From positions 1 to 64,000 of the IMG/VR virus record IMGVR_UViG_3300035698_012898: a stretch of 64,000 bases of DNA; one strand, given 5' to 3'. Source of the DNA: a virus. The position numbers and the translations under genes were made by a program. Of this stretch, positions 33,206 through 41,721 are shown piece after piece. A model generated the notes under the pieces. It was given only the letters and a program-made list of their open reading frames with translations. It was not told where the DNA came from and ran no database searches. The stretch's first letter is position 1. The number at the start of each line of letters is the position of its first letter.

Positions 33206-33593
33206 CTTTATTCCTCATCTGTTGTTGTCTCGTGTGATCTCTTCGTCTTTGCTCTTTTCGTTCCCGAAGCTTCTCCTGATCTATTAGCGCACGAATCTGC
33301 CTACGCTGTACTTCAAAGGCAATCGGCTCTACTGTGCAAAGCCGATTCGTATACTTGGTAAACAGGTCCGAAAAATACTTGTCAGCAGGTCCACCATCCG
33401 CCCGTACAAGGCTAAAGGAAAACCGAATACCCATACCAGCCCCATCTGTCCGACGAAACGGCTTAATGTCGGCTATGCGAGCAACAGGCTTTCCGTCTTC
33501 ACCGCGAACAGTCAGCATGTACGCTGTAAAGTCAAAATCGGTTGTGCTAAAGGCTTCATATAGCCTGTTGTCTGGTTGTAGGTTTTGTTTCAT
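33180..33593 (-). CDS. Tail-region hypothetical protein with basic helical C-terminus
   Basis: 137 residues; overlaps the chaperone start by 26 bases. The first 90 residues look like a beta-rich tail domain (YMLTVRGEDGKPVARIADIK, FSFSLVRADGG). The last 45 residues are one highly charged helix rich in Arg and Gln (RERKEQRRRDHTRQQQMRNK). No family recognised; may be a tail assembly factor. Confidence 0.65.
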   Translation of the reverse strand: MKQNLQPDNRLYEAFSTTDFDFTAYMLTVRGEDGKPVARIADIKPFRRTDGAGMGIRFSFSLVRADGGPADKYFSDLFTKYTNRLCTVEPIAFEVQRRQIRALIDQEKLRERKEQRRRDHTRQQQMRNKDEEQRRQS

Positions 33594-33656
33594 GTCGTTA
33601 TCCTTTTGCCTTCGTTTGTAAAATAAAGTCTTTCATCCTCATACTACTTTCTCGCC

Positions 33657-34154
33657 TTACGCTGAATCCTCGTAATACCCAACCGCGTCGTCTTGATTCG
33701 AGTCCTTCAAAAGCTCGAATGTAACAGGCAGGAGTGACACCTCAGTCCGTGAACCAAGATTCGTTTCCAAACCCTCAGACACAACACAGCGATAGAAAAT
33801 ATACGTACGAGTAACATCAGCCGGACCTGGACCAGCAATAGTCAACGTGTGTTCCGTCGCAGGCGGTGACGCCGACCCGAACTCTAGATCGCCAGATCCT
33901 GCCGTATTAGCAGGTGGCTCTGCCATTGCCATAAGTAAGTTCGCCACAGATGCTTCAAGCATTGTAAACACAATGTAAAAGCGTTCCATGACAACACCTT
34001 TCTTGACAATCCCGGCAGCCTGGTCAGCCTCAACGTCTAGCATTGTTCGATCCTTGCGGAGCTGGACACCACCTTGGGTATACCCAACGTCGGTAGCTCC
34101 GTCTACGGTAACTGTACAGGAACCGTGTAGAATGTTTTCTACTTCAACAGCCAT
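33657..34154 (-). CDS. Major tail (tube) protein
   Basis: 165 residues from ATG 34154 with AGGAGG eight bases upstream. Beta-rich: VEVENILHGSCTVTVDGATD, QLRKDRTMLDVEADQ, RTYIFYRCVVSEGLETNLGS, SLLPVTFELL. This matches phage tail-tube proteins built from one domain, and the place before the chaperone and tape measure genes is standard. It polymerises around the tape measure protein. Confidence 0.75.
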   Translation of the reverse strand: MAVEVENILHGSCTVTVDGATDVGYTQGGVQLRKDRTMLDVEADQAAGIVKKGVVMERFYIVFTMLEASVANLLMAMAEPPANTAGSGDLEFGSASPPATEHTLTIAGPGPADVTRTYIFYRCVVSEGLETNLGSRTEVSLLPVTFELLKDSNQDDAVGYYEDSA

Positions 34155-34178
34155 TCTTCTCACCTCCTCTCACAACAA

Positions 34179-34634
34179 TTAGGACGCCGTATCAATCCAG
34201 CGGATCTCTACTTCTACCGAAGACACGTACACTTCAACTCGTGAATCCGGCGCAGTCTTCTCGCCTGCTTTACGGACGCCCAACGACCGAATACCTATTG
34301 TTCTTATATCGTCTGACTCAAACTTGGCATCAACCAAAGTAGCCTGACTCTGTTTCACGTGTTCTTCTATCGCGCCAATCATTTCCAGCGTCACACCTGG
34401 CGTAGCAGCAAACGTCTCGCATAAAGCGCGAGTCACGTATATGCCATCCACGTCTTCTAACAATGGCCCAAGATGTGTCAGTATTGTAGGAGCACTTGGT
34501 AGCGCAGGCTTCATGGTCCCATCCGTGATAAGAATATACTTGCTTGCAGATACCAAGGTTACTAAGTCTTCACACGCACGTAACCACGTTGTGAACGCCT
34601 TCTCAAACCGACGATATCGTGTCTTGCTTCCCAC
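34179..34634 (-). CDS. Tail completion/terminator-like protein
   Basis: 151 residues from a GTG eight bases after GAGG. Alpha/beta protein with ACEDLVTLVSASKYILITDG and VEVYVSSVEVEIRWID. Size and order between a HK97 gp10-like protein and the tail tube protein fit the tail terminator or neck protein. Function is by synteny. Confidence 0.6.
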   Translation of the reverse strand: MGSKTRYRRFEKAFTTWLRACEDLVTLVSASKYILITDGTMKPALPSAPTILTHLGPLLEDVDGIYVTRALCETFAATPGVTLEMIGAIEEHVKQSQATLVDAKFESDDIRTIGIRSLGVRKAGEKTAPDSRVEVYVSSVEVEIRWIDTAS

Positions 34635-34638
34635 AAGG

Positions 34639-35160
34639 CTATCCTCGCTGCATCATTGCCTGGCTTTGTTCTGCTGCTATGTCAGACGTTGCGCGCTCTG
34701 TTGGATACCCGCTGATTGACCGAATATGAAAGCCGTATTGAAATACTTCCATCGCCCTAGCCCATTGAACAGCATCAGTCCTAACAGGACCTATAAGCAC
34801 TTGCGTCCACGCATTGTGATACATCTTCTTGATGTTTGCCTTGCCCGGACTGGTAAAGACTGCGTGCGCAATTGCCGTTGCAAGGTCAGCCATCTTCCGA
34901 GTGATTGCGCCCGCATTCTTTTCAACAGCAGGTACAATGTGCGGACGTGGACGCAGCTTCCAACTTCCATCTGGATTGTGCGTGCCCTCTTCTAAGTACC
35001 GGCTATAAAGCATGTATGCCCCAAACTCCGGGCGCGTATTACGCATTATCGGTCCTACTTGACCTGCTAGACGAGACAACTTTTCCTTTAACTCCTTAAT
35101 ATCCATCCCATCTATAGCAGCAAAGTCGCTACCCCAAGTTGTTGTACTTAATCCGGCCAT
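34639..35160 (-). CDS. HK97 gp10-like head-tail joining protein
   Basis: 173 residues. The central segment YSRYLEEGTHNPDGSWKLRP followed by RPHIVPAVEKN is the signature of the HK97 gp10/minor tail component family (YLExGT ... RPFLRPA). Contributes to the neck joining filled heads to tails. Its ATG shares its last coordinate with the previous gene's end. Confidence 0.75.
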   Translation of the reverse strand: MAGLSTTTWGSDFAAIDGMDIKELKEKLSRLAGQVGPIMRNTRPEFGAYMLYSRYLEEGTHNPDGSWKLRPRPHIVPAVEKNAGAITRKMADLATAIAHAVFTSPGKANIKKMYHNAWTQVLIGPVRTDAVQWARAMEVFQYGFHIRSISGYPTERATSDIAAEQSQAMMQRG

Positions 35161-35429
35161 TACGGATGCCCCTGATCAATTGCTGTTCGCTTCAAAATCT
35201 CTTCTCGTGTCAGCGGCGTATCTCCTGGAATCTCTTCTTTAGCTCTCCTGTCCTTCGCGTCGGCATTGCCCAGTGCAAGCGGCATCAAAGCCGTTGCTAC
35301 AATATGAAGAGAGTGTAGACCAAAGACAACTGGACACGTTTCAATGTCCTCCCCTCTATGAAGTATTTCTCCGAGCATGTGTGCCGGGAAACAACTATCA
35401 CATTCCATTTTTGTCAACGGGCAAATCAT
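35160..35429 (-). CDS. Small Cys-rich hypothetical protein of the neck region
   Basis: 89 residues from ATG 35429, seven bases after TAGGAG; the upstream extension lacks a site. The N-terminus MICPLTKMECDSCFPAHMLG contains three Cys and a His that could bind a metal ion. No family recognised. Position is among head-tail joining genes. Confidence 0.6.
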   Translation of the reverse strand: MICPLTKMECDSCFPAHMLGEILHRGEDIETCPVVFGLHSLHIVATALMPLALGNADAKDRRAKEEIPGDTPLTREEILKRTAIDQGHP

Positions 35430-35785
35430 GAACTGTCTCCTACACGTAAAGCCAGCATTGCTAACCGCCAATCCTTTGTCTTGCCCTTCTGTCCTTTAAC
35501 AACTCGCCTTGACAAAATCTTCCAGTCTCCCCCATCAATCGTCACGTGACAACCAAGAGCCACAGCAGCAACATACGGCCCTGAGAGGTGCACCATGTCT
35601 GCGTTATTCGTAAGACCGTACTTGGTTATAACCTGTGCCTGCGTCCACAATGAAGCTGGCCACCACATAAACGTGTAATCACTAGCTACAGTCTCTTCCT
35701 CATACGTTAATCTACCGTACCCATCGTCAACCTCTTTATCCTTGTTCACAACATCAGAGGTCGTATCGTCTCTGGAGGCTCGCAT
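35426..35785 (-). CDS. Probable head-tail adaptor (stopper) protein
   Basis: 119 residues. Beta-rich: DYTFMWWPASLWTQAQVI, HVTIDGGDWKILSRRVVKGQ. The small beta-barrel character and the place directly after the connector gene fit a head-completion stopper, such as the SPP1 gp16 type. Family assignment is by context. Confidence 0.55.
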   Translation of the reverse strand: MRASRDDTTSDVVNKDKEVDDGYGRLTYEEETVASDYTFMWWPASLWTQAQVITKYGLTNNADMVHLSGPYVAAVALGCHVTIDGGDWKILSRRVVKGQKGKTKDWRLAMLALRVGDSS

Positions 35786-35788
35786 AAG

Positions 35789-36454
35789 CTATCCCCCCAT
35801 TGATATAACCAGCGGAACATTAAACTGGAAAGGCGTTAACAAGTCATCTACAAACGTAATCCCAGTTGTAATGCCGGCACTGGGAACTGCTCTAGTTGAC
35901 ACACCAGATCTTGAAGATCGCGTATACGTATACGTGTCAGGAAACCGCTCAGAATCAAACTGACCAAGTTGTTGTGTAGTTCCCGGTATAATCTCCTCTT
36001 GCACGAGGAGCACAGTCGCCTGCTTAATCTCCGGAGGCGTCTCCGTGTAACCCCATGAAATGTCTGCCGAGTAATTAAAGAACGCCGCCTTAGTCCAAAT
36101 ACTGTAATGGTTTTCAATGGCACGCAGAGATGTATGAATGGAATAATTCTCTGCGTCTACTGCCTCCCCATCGTCTGCAAACGTATCGTCATACGCTTCG
36201 CGTTTTGTAATGGAATGAATGCTATTGATAGCCCAGAACGTTCTTCGTGCTGTAAAAAGAATGTGCGTTCCATCCCCTTTGAGCGTAATAGTTCTGCGCG
36301 TCACCTCAAACCGGCTTCGTGTAAACCTATCAACCTTTTTGGTGGCCCGCGCAATCGCCAGGGTGAGATAGGCGTCATCATCAGCTGTCCAATGGGCAGG
36401 GATCGTGAATGACCCCAAGAGGTTCTGTACATCCGCTTTTGTTATGTACGCCAT
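35789..36454 (-). CDS. Head-tail connector (gp6-like) protein
   Basis: 221 residues from ATG 36454. Starts AYITKADVQNLLGSFTIPAH and has AIARATKKVDRFTRSRFEVT, then strands including ADISWGYTETPPEIKQATVL. This helical-plus-beta layout with PPEIKQA is usual for gp6/gp15-like connectors that bind beneath the portal. It follows directly after the carbohydrate island. Confidence 0.7.
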   Translation of the reverse strand: MAYITKADVQNLLGSFTIPAHWTADDDAYLTLAIARATKKVDRFTRSRFEVTRRTITLKGDGTHILFTARRTFWAINSIHSITKREAYDDTFADDGEAVDAENYSIHTSLRAIENHYSIWTKAAFFNYSADISWGYTETPPEIKQATVLLVQEEIIPGTTQQLGQFDSERFPDTYTYTRSSRSGVSTRAVPSAGITTGITFVDDLLTPFQFNVPLVISMGG

Positions 36455-36481
36455 AATCACAAGTCTCCATTTGGGAGCGTA

Positions 36482-37582
36482 TCACTTGTCGTGGCTCACG
36501 TCAACAACTTCCATATCCCGCAAAACACATAAGAGATTGCGCACCCTGGCGGAATTAGTATGGTATTCAATGACATGCTTTCGCCCGCAATTCCAAATAT
36601 GATCTGCCACGTTCGGATGCTCCAATAATTCACGGATCTTTTCAACGCACTCTTCAGGTGAACGATAAGAAACGTATGACTCCCCGTCTACAAAGCCATT
36701 CGGGATTACGATCTTGAGTTCGTCTGCTACCAAACAAGTAACAGCTGCCGTCTCCCAATATCGACACGTATCATATCCAGCACCCCGCACACTGACACCA
36801 ACCCTACTACGACCCAAAAGACACAAGTAGTCATTCCAACTTACCCACGGCTTGTTTTCCGGATGTGGAGACAAATGACATGCAATATACGTTTTGTACT
36901 CAGCATCGAGCACCCGTAAAGCTTCGGCAACCTTTGCGCGACTTGGATGTGTCACGCCAAGGAGCATAGATACATCTACTGCACTATCCCGGTGCTCCGC
37001 AAACACAGGGGCAACACAATTTGCCGGAACGCTAAAGGGAAATGGGAGCACAGGAACACCCGCAATCGTATCCAGGTTAGACTCTGTTGGGTACTCCCGT
37101 TTCAAAACCACAGTTGGATGCACATCGTTCTTAATCACGTTCAGAACGTTACCTGCTATTCCCCAAGAGTCTTCACCATCATGCAGGACAACAGGTGCAC
37201 CAGATATTTCTATGTCTTTAGCAAGTTGCCTATACGCCGTTACTGGACCAACTCTTGCAGACTCAAGAACCACCAATGAAATATCACCGCGCCGCAACAT
37301 CGCAGAAACAAGATGAAACTGATCATTCTCTGTTACTGCGAACGGCGTCTGCCCATAGTTTACACCGCATGCATGATGTGGCATCCAAACATAAGAGGAT
37401 ACGGACATAGGGTCTCGCATACCCCCTATCGGAACAAGGTCCGTACCACCGTGGTACGCCTTCTTAATCGGGAAGTCATATACGTTTGCAGCGCCAACTA
37501 CCTGACAGAACCCATTGAACAAATACGTCGCACCGTAATCCGCCCCAACGTTGGTCAAGATCAATACGTTAGTTCCGGCCAT
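36482..37582 (-). CDS. Glycosyltransferase (GT-B, GT4-like C-terminal domain)
   Basis: 366 residues; ATG in a TAATG overlap with the upstream methyltransferase, behind GGAGG. The N-terminal half is a Rossmann-type domain (VLILTNVGADYGATYLFNGF). The C-terminal half has LLGRSRVGVSVRGAGYDTCR, YWETAAV and YVSYRSPEECVEKIRELLEH, typical of GT4-like sugar-nucleotide binding. Donor and acceptor unknown. Last gene of the carbohydrate island. Confidence 0.75.
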   Translation of the reverse strand: MAGTNVLILTNVGADYGATYLFNGFCQVVGAANVYDFPIKKAYHGGTDLVPIGGMRDPMSVSSYVWMPHHACGVNYGQTPFAVTENDQFHLVSAMLRRGDISLVVLESARVGPVTAYRQLAKDIEISGAPVVLHDGEDSWGIAGNVLNVIKNDVHPTVVLKREYPTESNLDTIAGVPVLPFPFSVPANCVAPVFAEHRDSAVDVSMLLGVTHPSRAKVAEALRVLDAEYKTYIACHLSPHPENKPWVSWNDYLCLLGRSRVGVSVRGAGYDTCRYWETAAVTCLVADELKIVIPNGFVDGESYVSYRSPEECVEKIRELLEHPNVADHIWNCGRKHVIEYHTNSARVRNLLCVLRDMEVVDVSHDK

Positions 37583-38295
37583 TATTCCGTCCTCCGTAAC
37601 ACGGCGTTAAAGCTAAAGTTGTTATCCATCGTATTAAACTCAATCCACTCTGCTTTAATGTGCGTCCAAGTATCCAATACACCAAGCGCCCAATCATAAA
37701 ACTCCTGGGCGCTAAATTCTCTCGTATGCGATGGATCAAGAACTCCACGAGGAAGAAATTCCATGTCTGGAATAACAGCACAGAAGCATCCGCCAATACG
37801 TAGCAGCAACATCAGTGAATGTAATACCTCTACTTGATTCTCAAGATGCTCAAATACGTGATTTGAGATCACACCGTTAAAGGTTCCAGGTCGAAATGGG
37901 GAGTCCACTCCTGTGTCCGGACACCACGTCATATGAGGGACACCTTGTCCTTGTTTATAATCAGGATTCCAATTGGCATACTTGTCCGTACCAAACGTAG
38001 CAGGCCCATTCACGCCAGCCGTACCGACACCAAGACAACAACCGCCACCCTCATACCCAAGCTTGATACCCCAATACATATCAAAGGCACGTTGCTGATG
38101 CCCAACAAGATTCCCTTCCTTCCCATACGACCTGTGTTCGTCTGAGACATCCCAGTAATGCAGATCCGGGATAAGTGTTGGTGTCTCAGCACTCCACGGC
38201 TGACATGCCTTTCTAATAAGATCTGCTGGCATTTCTAATGCCGGCTCAATTCCTTGCCTCGGAATAACTACCTGCCCTCTGCAATCAACAGTCAT
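37582..38295 (-). CDS. Class I SAM-dependent methyltransferase
   Basis: 237 residues, GGGAG seven bases before ATG 38295. Contains a Gly-rich segment (GYEGGGCCLGVGTAGVNGPA), NGVISNHVFEHLENQVEVLH (motif IV/V of Methyltransf_11-like enzymes) and LLRIGGCFCAVIPDMEF. Motif I is unusual and may be split. Likely methylates a sugar or a biosynthetic intermediate of the island. Confidence 0.7.
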   Translation of the reverse strand: MTVDCRGQVVIPRQGIEPALEMPADLIRKACQPWSAETPTLIPDLHYWDVSDEHRSYGKEGNLVGHQQRAFDMYWGIKLGYEGGGCCLGVGTAGVNGPATFGTDKYANWNPDYKQGQGVPHMTWCPDTGVDSPFRPGTFNGVISNHVFEHLENQVEVLHSLMLLLRIGGCFCAVIPDMEFLPRGVLDPSHTREFSAQEFYDWALGVLDTWTHIKAEWIEFNTMDNNFSFNAVLRRTE

Positions 38296-39268
38296 AACCT
38301 AACTCCCTCATGGTGTCACCACAAACGTCAGCAAAAATCCTATGTTGTTCACTATCCCACTTCTCATAACGAGGAAAGGCAAAACCTGGTGCATTCTCAG
38401 GATCTGTCTCGAATCGTTTAGCCCGCTCTTCCTCTGGCTGTTTATAAAGAGGACCCGCAATAGCACCCAGGTTAAAGGTGGCTTTCTGCTCATCCGTTGC
38501 TTCTGGTAGAAGCATCGCTAGAACAAGAGTACTCGTCTCCGGTTTATTATAATCCTCTACGTGTATAACAGGTCGCTTTGCTTGCAAAAAGAACTGGTGA
38601 ATCTTAGCCCAGTAAGCACATACACGATAGAACCTACTTTCCCGATACTTCACATTGGCATCCTTGCGCATAGGCCAAACACGGGGATACTTACACTCGA
38701 CTGTATGCGTATTTTCAAGCCCGTACGTCCTGCCGCATTCTGGTGCAAACGTTTGCCACCACATCGCCTTCTGTACCCAGCGCTTTGCGTCCTTCGTCAA
38801 ATGAATTGATCGCGTTGTAATCCCAAGGTCCTCAACCAATGGCCAAAAATCCGCAATGTAACAAGAGCTGTCAAGGAAAAACCCATCCCCTTGAAGAAAG
38901 CGCAACATGGCAGACCTTAACGTCTCACGGCATTGCACCCACGTTGTGCTTTCCCCTGAATGAAAGTCAGACCACGAAGGTCTGATATGCACCCACGTAT
39001 CATGGTACATCCTAGCCAGCAACCCATCCCCTGTATCCCGCTCTGTGTCATTGGCCGCAACCTCTTCTCTGACATTAGCAGACCGTGCGTACTCTTCAGG
39101 GAACACTCGCATGTTATGCTTAAGGTGTCTAGGGTTGTCCCGGATAGAACCACTGGCGGACTGCCCAATAATCTCATGCCCACTAGGAACACCAATCCCG
39201 CCAAACGCTTGAGCAAGCGTGCGGGTTCCCTGCGAAAATGTACTAAGAGGATAGAGAAATGTCCGCAT
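38285..39268 (-). CDS. Sulfotransferase-like P-loop protein
   Basis: 327 residues from ATG 39268, five bases after AGGAGG. The N-terminus YPLSTFSQGTRTLAQAFGGI then GHE resembles the PAPS-binding loop and following GHE of phage and bacterial sulfotransferases. Later parts include HVEDYNKPETSTLVLAMLLP, similar to the C-terminal substrate region. It would sulfate a glycan made by the island. Alternative: another nucleotide-binding transferase. Confidence 0.55.
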   Translation of the reverse strand: MRTFLYPLSTFSQGTRTLAQAFGGIGVPSGHEIIGQSASGSIRDNPRHLKHNMRVFPEEYARSANVREEVAANDTERDTGDGLLARMYHDTWVHIRPSWSDFHSGESTTWVQCRETLRSAMLRFLQGDGFFLDSSCYIADFWPLVEDLGITTRSIHLTKDAKRWVQKAMWWQTFAPECGRTYGLENTHTVECKYPRVWPMRKDANVKYRESRFYRVCAYWAKIHQFFLQAKRPVIHVEDYNKPETSTLVLAMLLPEATDEQKATFNLGAIAGPLYKQPEEERAKRFETDPENAPGFAFPRYEKWDSEQHRIFADVCGDTMRELGYDC

Positions 39269-39306
39269 ATGCCCTCCTGCCAATCTGAAAATCCCACTCT
39301 GCCGTC

Positions 39307-40065
39307 TTAACCATCTTTGACAGCCACCCATCCTGCGAAGTTCATCCAACGCCAGAAACAATCAACGCTATGAAAACCCGCACCACGTAAGGCTTCCTCA
39401 TTCCACTTTGCTGTAAGAGGCACAAGGACACCTTCAAGAGATAACCGCTTCCGTTCAATCTGCGACTCCGTGTAATCATTATCACGCTTCATTCCGTAAT
39501 ACAGATCAACCATCGTCTGGTCAAGCAAGGCATCTGCGCCAATCACTTTTTCAACAAGAATAAGTACGCCACCAGGTACAGTAGACTTGTATATGTCTGA
39601 TAGAATCCGAAGCCTATGCTCAATAGGTGTAAACTGCAACACGAGAACCGCCAACGTAACACTAGCTTCTTCTTGCTCTAATGGGTATCCAGTCCGTAAA
39701 TCAAACTTGGATATCTTTACTAGCCCCTGCTCAATGCCTGCCTTGAACCGCATATTACATGCTGCAAGCATAGGCTCACTTACATCGACACCAATGAACC
39801 TATAATCCCTACCAAGGTGGTGATCTGCACCAAACCGATCCACTAATGGTGCAAGGGCTTCCCCACGACTACACCCCAGATCAAGCATCGTAGTATTAGG
39901 TTGCTGAAATCGCACCGCCAAGTTGAAGACGGACTTCCGCATAACGGCATATTGCGGAATAGACCGTTGCAACATGTCATCAAAAACACGCGCAACATCA
40001 CCGTCAAACTTCCAAGGCCCGTTCGGGTCTACAGCATCTACGATACTATTCTTGTCTACACTCAT
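39307..40065 (-). CDS. CmoA-like methyltransferase-fold protein
   Basis: 252 residues. Closely follows the layout of bacterial CmoA: WKFDGDVARVFDDMLQRSIP then QY, LDLGCSRGEAL, FIGVDVSEPML, VLQFTPIEHR, GGVLILVEKV, DNDYTESQIERKRLSLEGVL and AGFHSVDCFWRWMNF. CmoA makes carboxy-SAM from SAM and prephenate for tRNA wobble modification. No CmoB partner is in the window. In this place it may make or use carboxy-SAM for a glycan, which is an inference. Confidence 0.8.
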   Translation of the reverse strand: MSVDKNSIVDAVDPNGPWKFDGDVARVFDDMLQRSIPQYAVMRKSVFNLAVRFQQPNTTMLDLGCSRGEALAPLVDRFGADHHLGRDYRFIGVDVSEPMLAACNMRFKAGIEQGLVKISKFDLRTGYPLEQEEASVTLAVLVLQFTPIEHRLRILSDIYKSTVPGGVLILVEKVIGADALLDQTMVDLYYGMKRDNDYTESQIERKRLSLEGVLVPLTAKWNEEALRGAGFHSVDCFWRWMNFAGWVAVKDG

Positions 40066-40068
40066 GGC

Positions 40069-40887
40069 TTAGAACTCCTCAGCATCTAGCCAGCCGTACA
40101 ACGCATTCTCTGTCACGTCTTGCGTCATCACGCAGAAAATATCCTGCACCCGCTTGTCCACTTCAGACGGCTTGTAGTTCTTACCAATATACCACCCAAG
40201 GTATGAATCCGTAGAAACGGCCAGCTTCTTAAAATACATCTGCATCATAAAGCGTTCAAACGATTCCTGCTGAAGAAACCCCGGATAAACATGGCTATGT
40301 TTCCATGGCCCGTATCCCAAGTTAACCTCTGGCTTCGGATAAGATAAGACGAAAAGTCCACCATGCACCAGCATCCGCTTCACGTGCGCTACCATGAAGT
40401 ACGGATTCGATAGGTGCTCTATAGTTCCCGTGCAAAACGCAACGTCCACACTGTTGTCTTCCCAAGGAAGGGCATCATGAGATGCATCCAGTACTTCAAC
40501 CTGGAAGTCTATTTTATTCTTCTTAACGTTAGCTGTTACGGGCACAGTCTTAGTGCCCACCCATGGCCGAAGCGGACACACAGCCCGATCACAAAGCTCA
40601 GAGGCTCGCATATGGTCACACAAGCGTTCACGTGACAGCGGAGAAATGTCAACTGCATATATTCGTTGGCAACCAATTTCAAGAAGCCGTAAGAGTAAGT
40701 TACCTTGTCCGTAGCCAACTTCAAGACAACGGGTTTGTTCCGTAAGCTGGTACTTGATCAAGCTCGCTAGCTTTCCAACTCCTTGAGCATCTTGGCCAAT
40801 GCCGCCTGTCCGCGTAGAATGTGAAATTACGCCAGTTGGTTGTATCTTATGTATATTATGTGCGCCTTGTGGTGCTATCCTTAACAT
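40069..40887 (-). CDS. Class I SAM-dependent methyltransferase
   Basis: 272 residues. Motif I CLEVGYGQGNLLLRLLEIG, motif II IYAVDISPLS, a DALPWEDNSVDVAFCTGTIE segment then HL, and MLVHGGLFVLSYPKPE: a Methyltransf_11-type enzyme. Four bases separate it from the CmoA-like gene. Likely acts on a small molecule or sugar made in the island. Confidence 0.8.
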   Translation of the reverse strand: MLRIAPQGAHNIHKIQPTGVISHSTRTGGIGQDAQGVGKLASLIKYQLTEQTRCLEVGYGQGNLLLRLLEIGCQRIYAVDISPLSRERLCDHMRASELCDRAVCPLRPWVGTKTVPVTANVKKNKIDFQVEVLDASHDALPWEDNSVDVAFCTGTIEHLSNPYFMVAHVKRMLVHGGLFVLSYPKPEVNLGYGPWKHSHVYPGFLQQESFERFMMQMYFKKLAVSTDSYLGWYIGKNYKPSEVDKRVQDIFCVMTQDVTENALYGWLDAEEF

Positions 40888-40890
40888 AGT

Positions 40891-41721
40891 CTATACCTTT
40901 CTAAAGATTGTTTCACCTCGGGCATCTGTATCTTCCAAGACAAACCCGCAGCTCACCACAGCCTTTGTCCACTCCCCAAGATGGTGACTATAATGCTCGT
41001 GAATCTGTAAGTGACTCGGGTCACGCCCATTATCTGAATTGAAGAACGTACAGATGTGTGCAATCGCACCAGGACGCATTGCCTTCGCTAAAGAGGCTAC
41101 CTCCGCTACCGGATCTGGGATATGTTCCATCACATCAAGACTACTCACGTAGTCAAACTTAATGTCTGTCGTCTCCCAAAACGGAGGACCGCCGTTCGGG
41201 TCTACAAGATAAAACGTAACATCAAACTCTCCGTCACTGTACTTGGCCAACCCCATCTGCAACAACGTAAGAAGCTTTGATTGAAAGTCATATAAGCAAA
41301 CCTTCGCTTGCGGATAGTTATCGGCTACACCTAAACCGATACGGCCTACCCGACATCCGTGATCAAGAAACGTGAACTTCCCTTCAGTCTGACCAGCAAT
41401 ACGTTCCAGTAGTGGAGAAGTATGTTCTGACCCCGCACTTATCAATGGGGCAAGAAATCCTGGACCGGGAGGCAAACCATTCACAGCGATAACCCTAGCC
41501 ATAAGGTCACCGCCGTAAAATTCCGCCATAGTCTTTGGCAATAGATTGCCCCCTTGTTCCGTCAGATCATTAAACAAGTTCCGAAATAGCTCTGGCTGAT
41601 CTCCCCACGTATACTTTCTTTCTTCCATGATACAGCGGACAGGTTCCAAAAAGGCAGCGTAAGTTCCACCAGTTACTTCTTTCCAATCCGCATCTGTGAT
41701 GTCTCCAAGTAAACCAATCAT
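40891..41721 (-). CDS. Class I SAM-dependent methyltransferase
   Basis: 276 residues; the ATG at 41721 overlaps the GT2 stop (ATGA). Motif I FLDHGCRVGRIGLGVADNYP, VCLYDFQSKLL, then FDYVSSLDVMEHIPDPVAEV and RPGAIAHICTFF. Motif I has DHGCRVG in place of the usual DxGCGxG, still plausible. An N-terminal 90-residue helical part precedes the catalytic domain. Part of the island; substrate unknown. Confidence 0.75.
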   Translation of the reverse strand: MIGLLGDITDADWKEVTGGTYAAFLEPVRCIMEERKYTWGDQPELFRNLFNDLTEQGGNLLPKTMAEFYGGDLMARVIAVNGLPPGPGFLAPLISAGSEHTSPLLERIAGQTEGKFTFLDHGCRVGRIGLGVADNYPQAKVCLYDFQSKLLTLLQMGLAKYSDGEFDVTFYLVDPNGGPPFWETTDIKFDYVSSLDVMEHIPDPVAEVASLAKAMRPGAIAHICTFFNSDNGRDPSHLQIHEHYSHHLGEWTKAVVSCGFVLEDTDARGETIFRKV

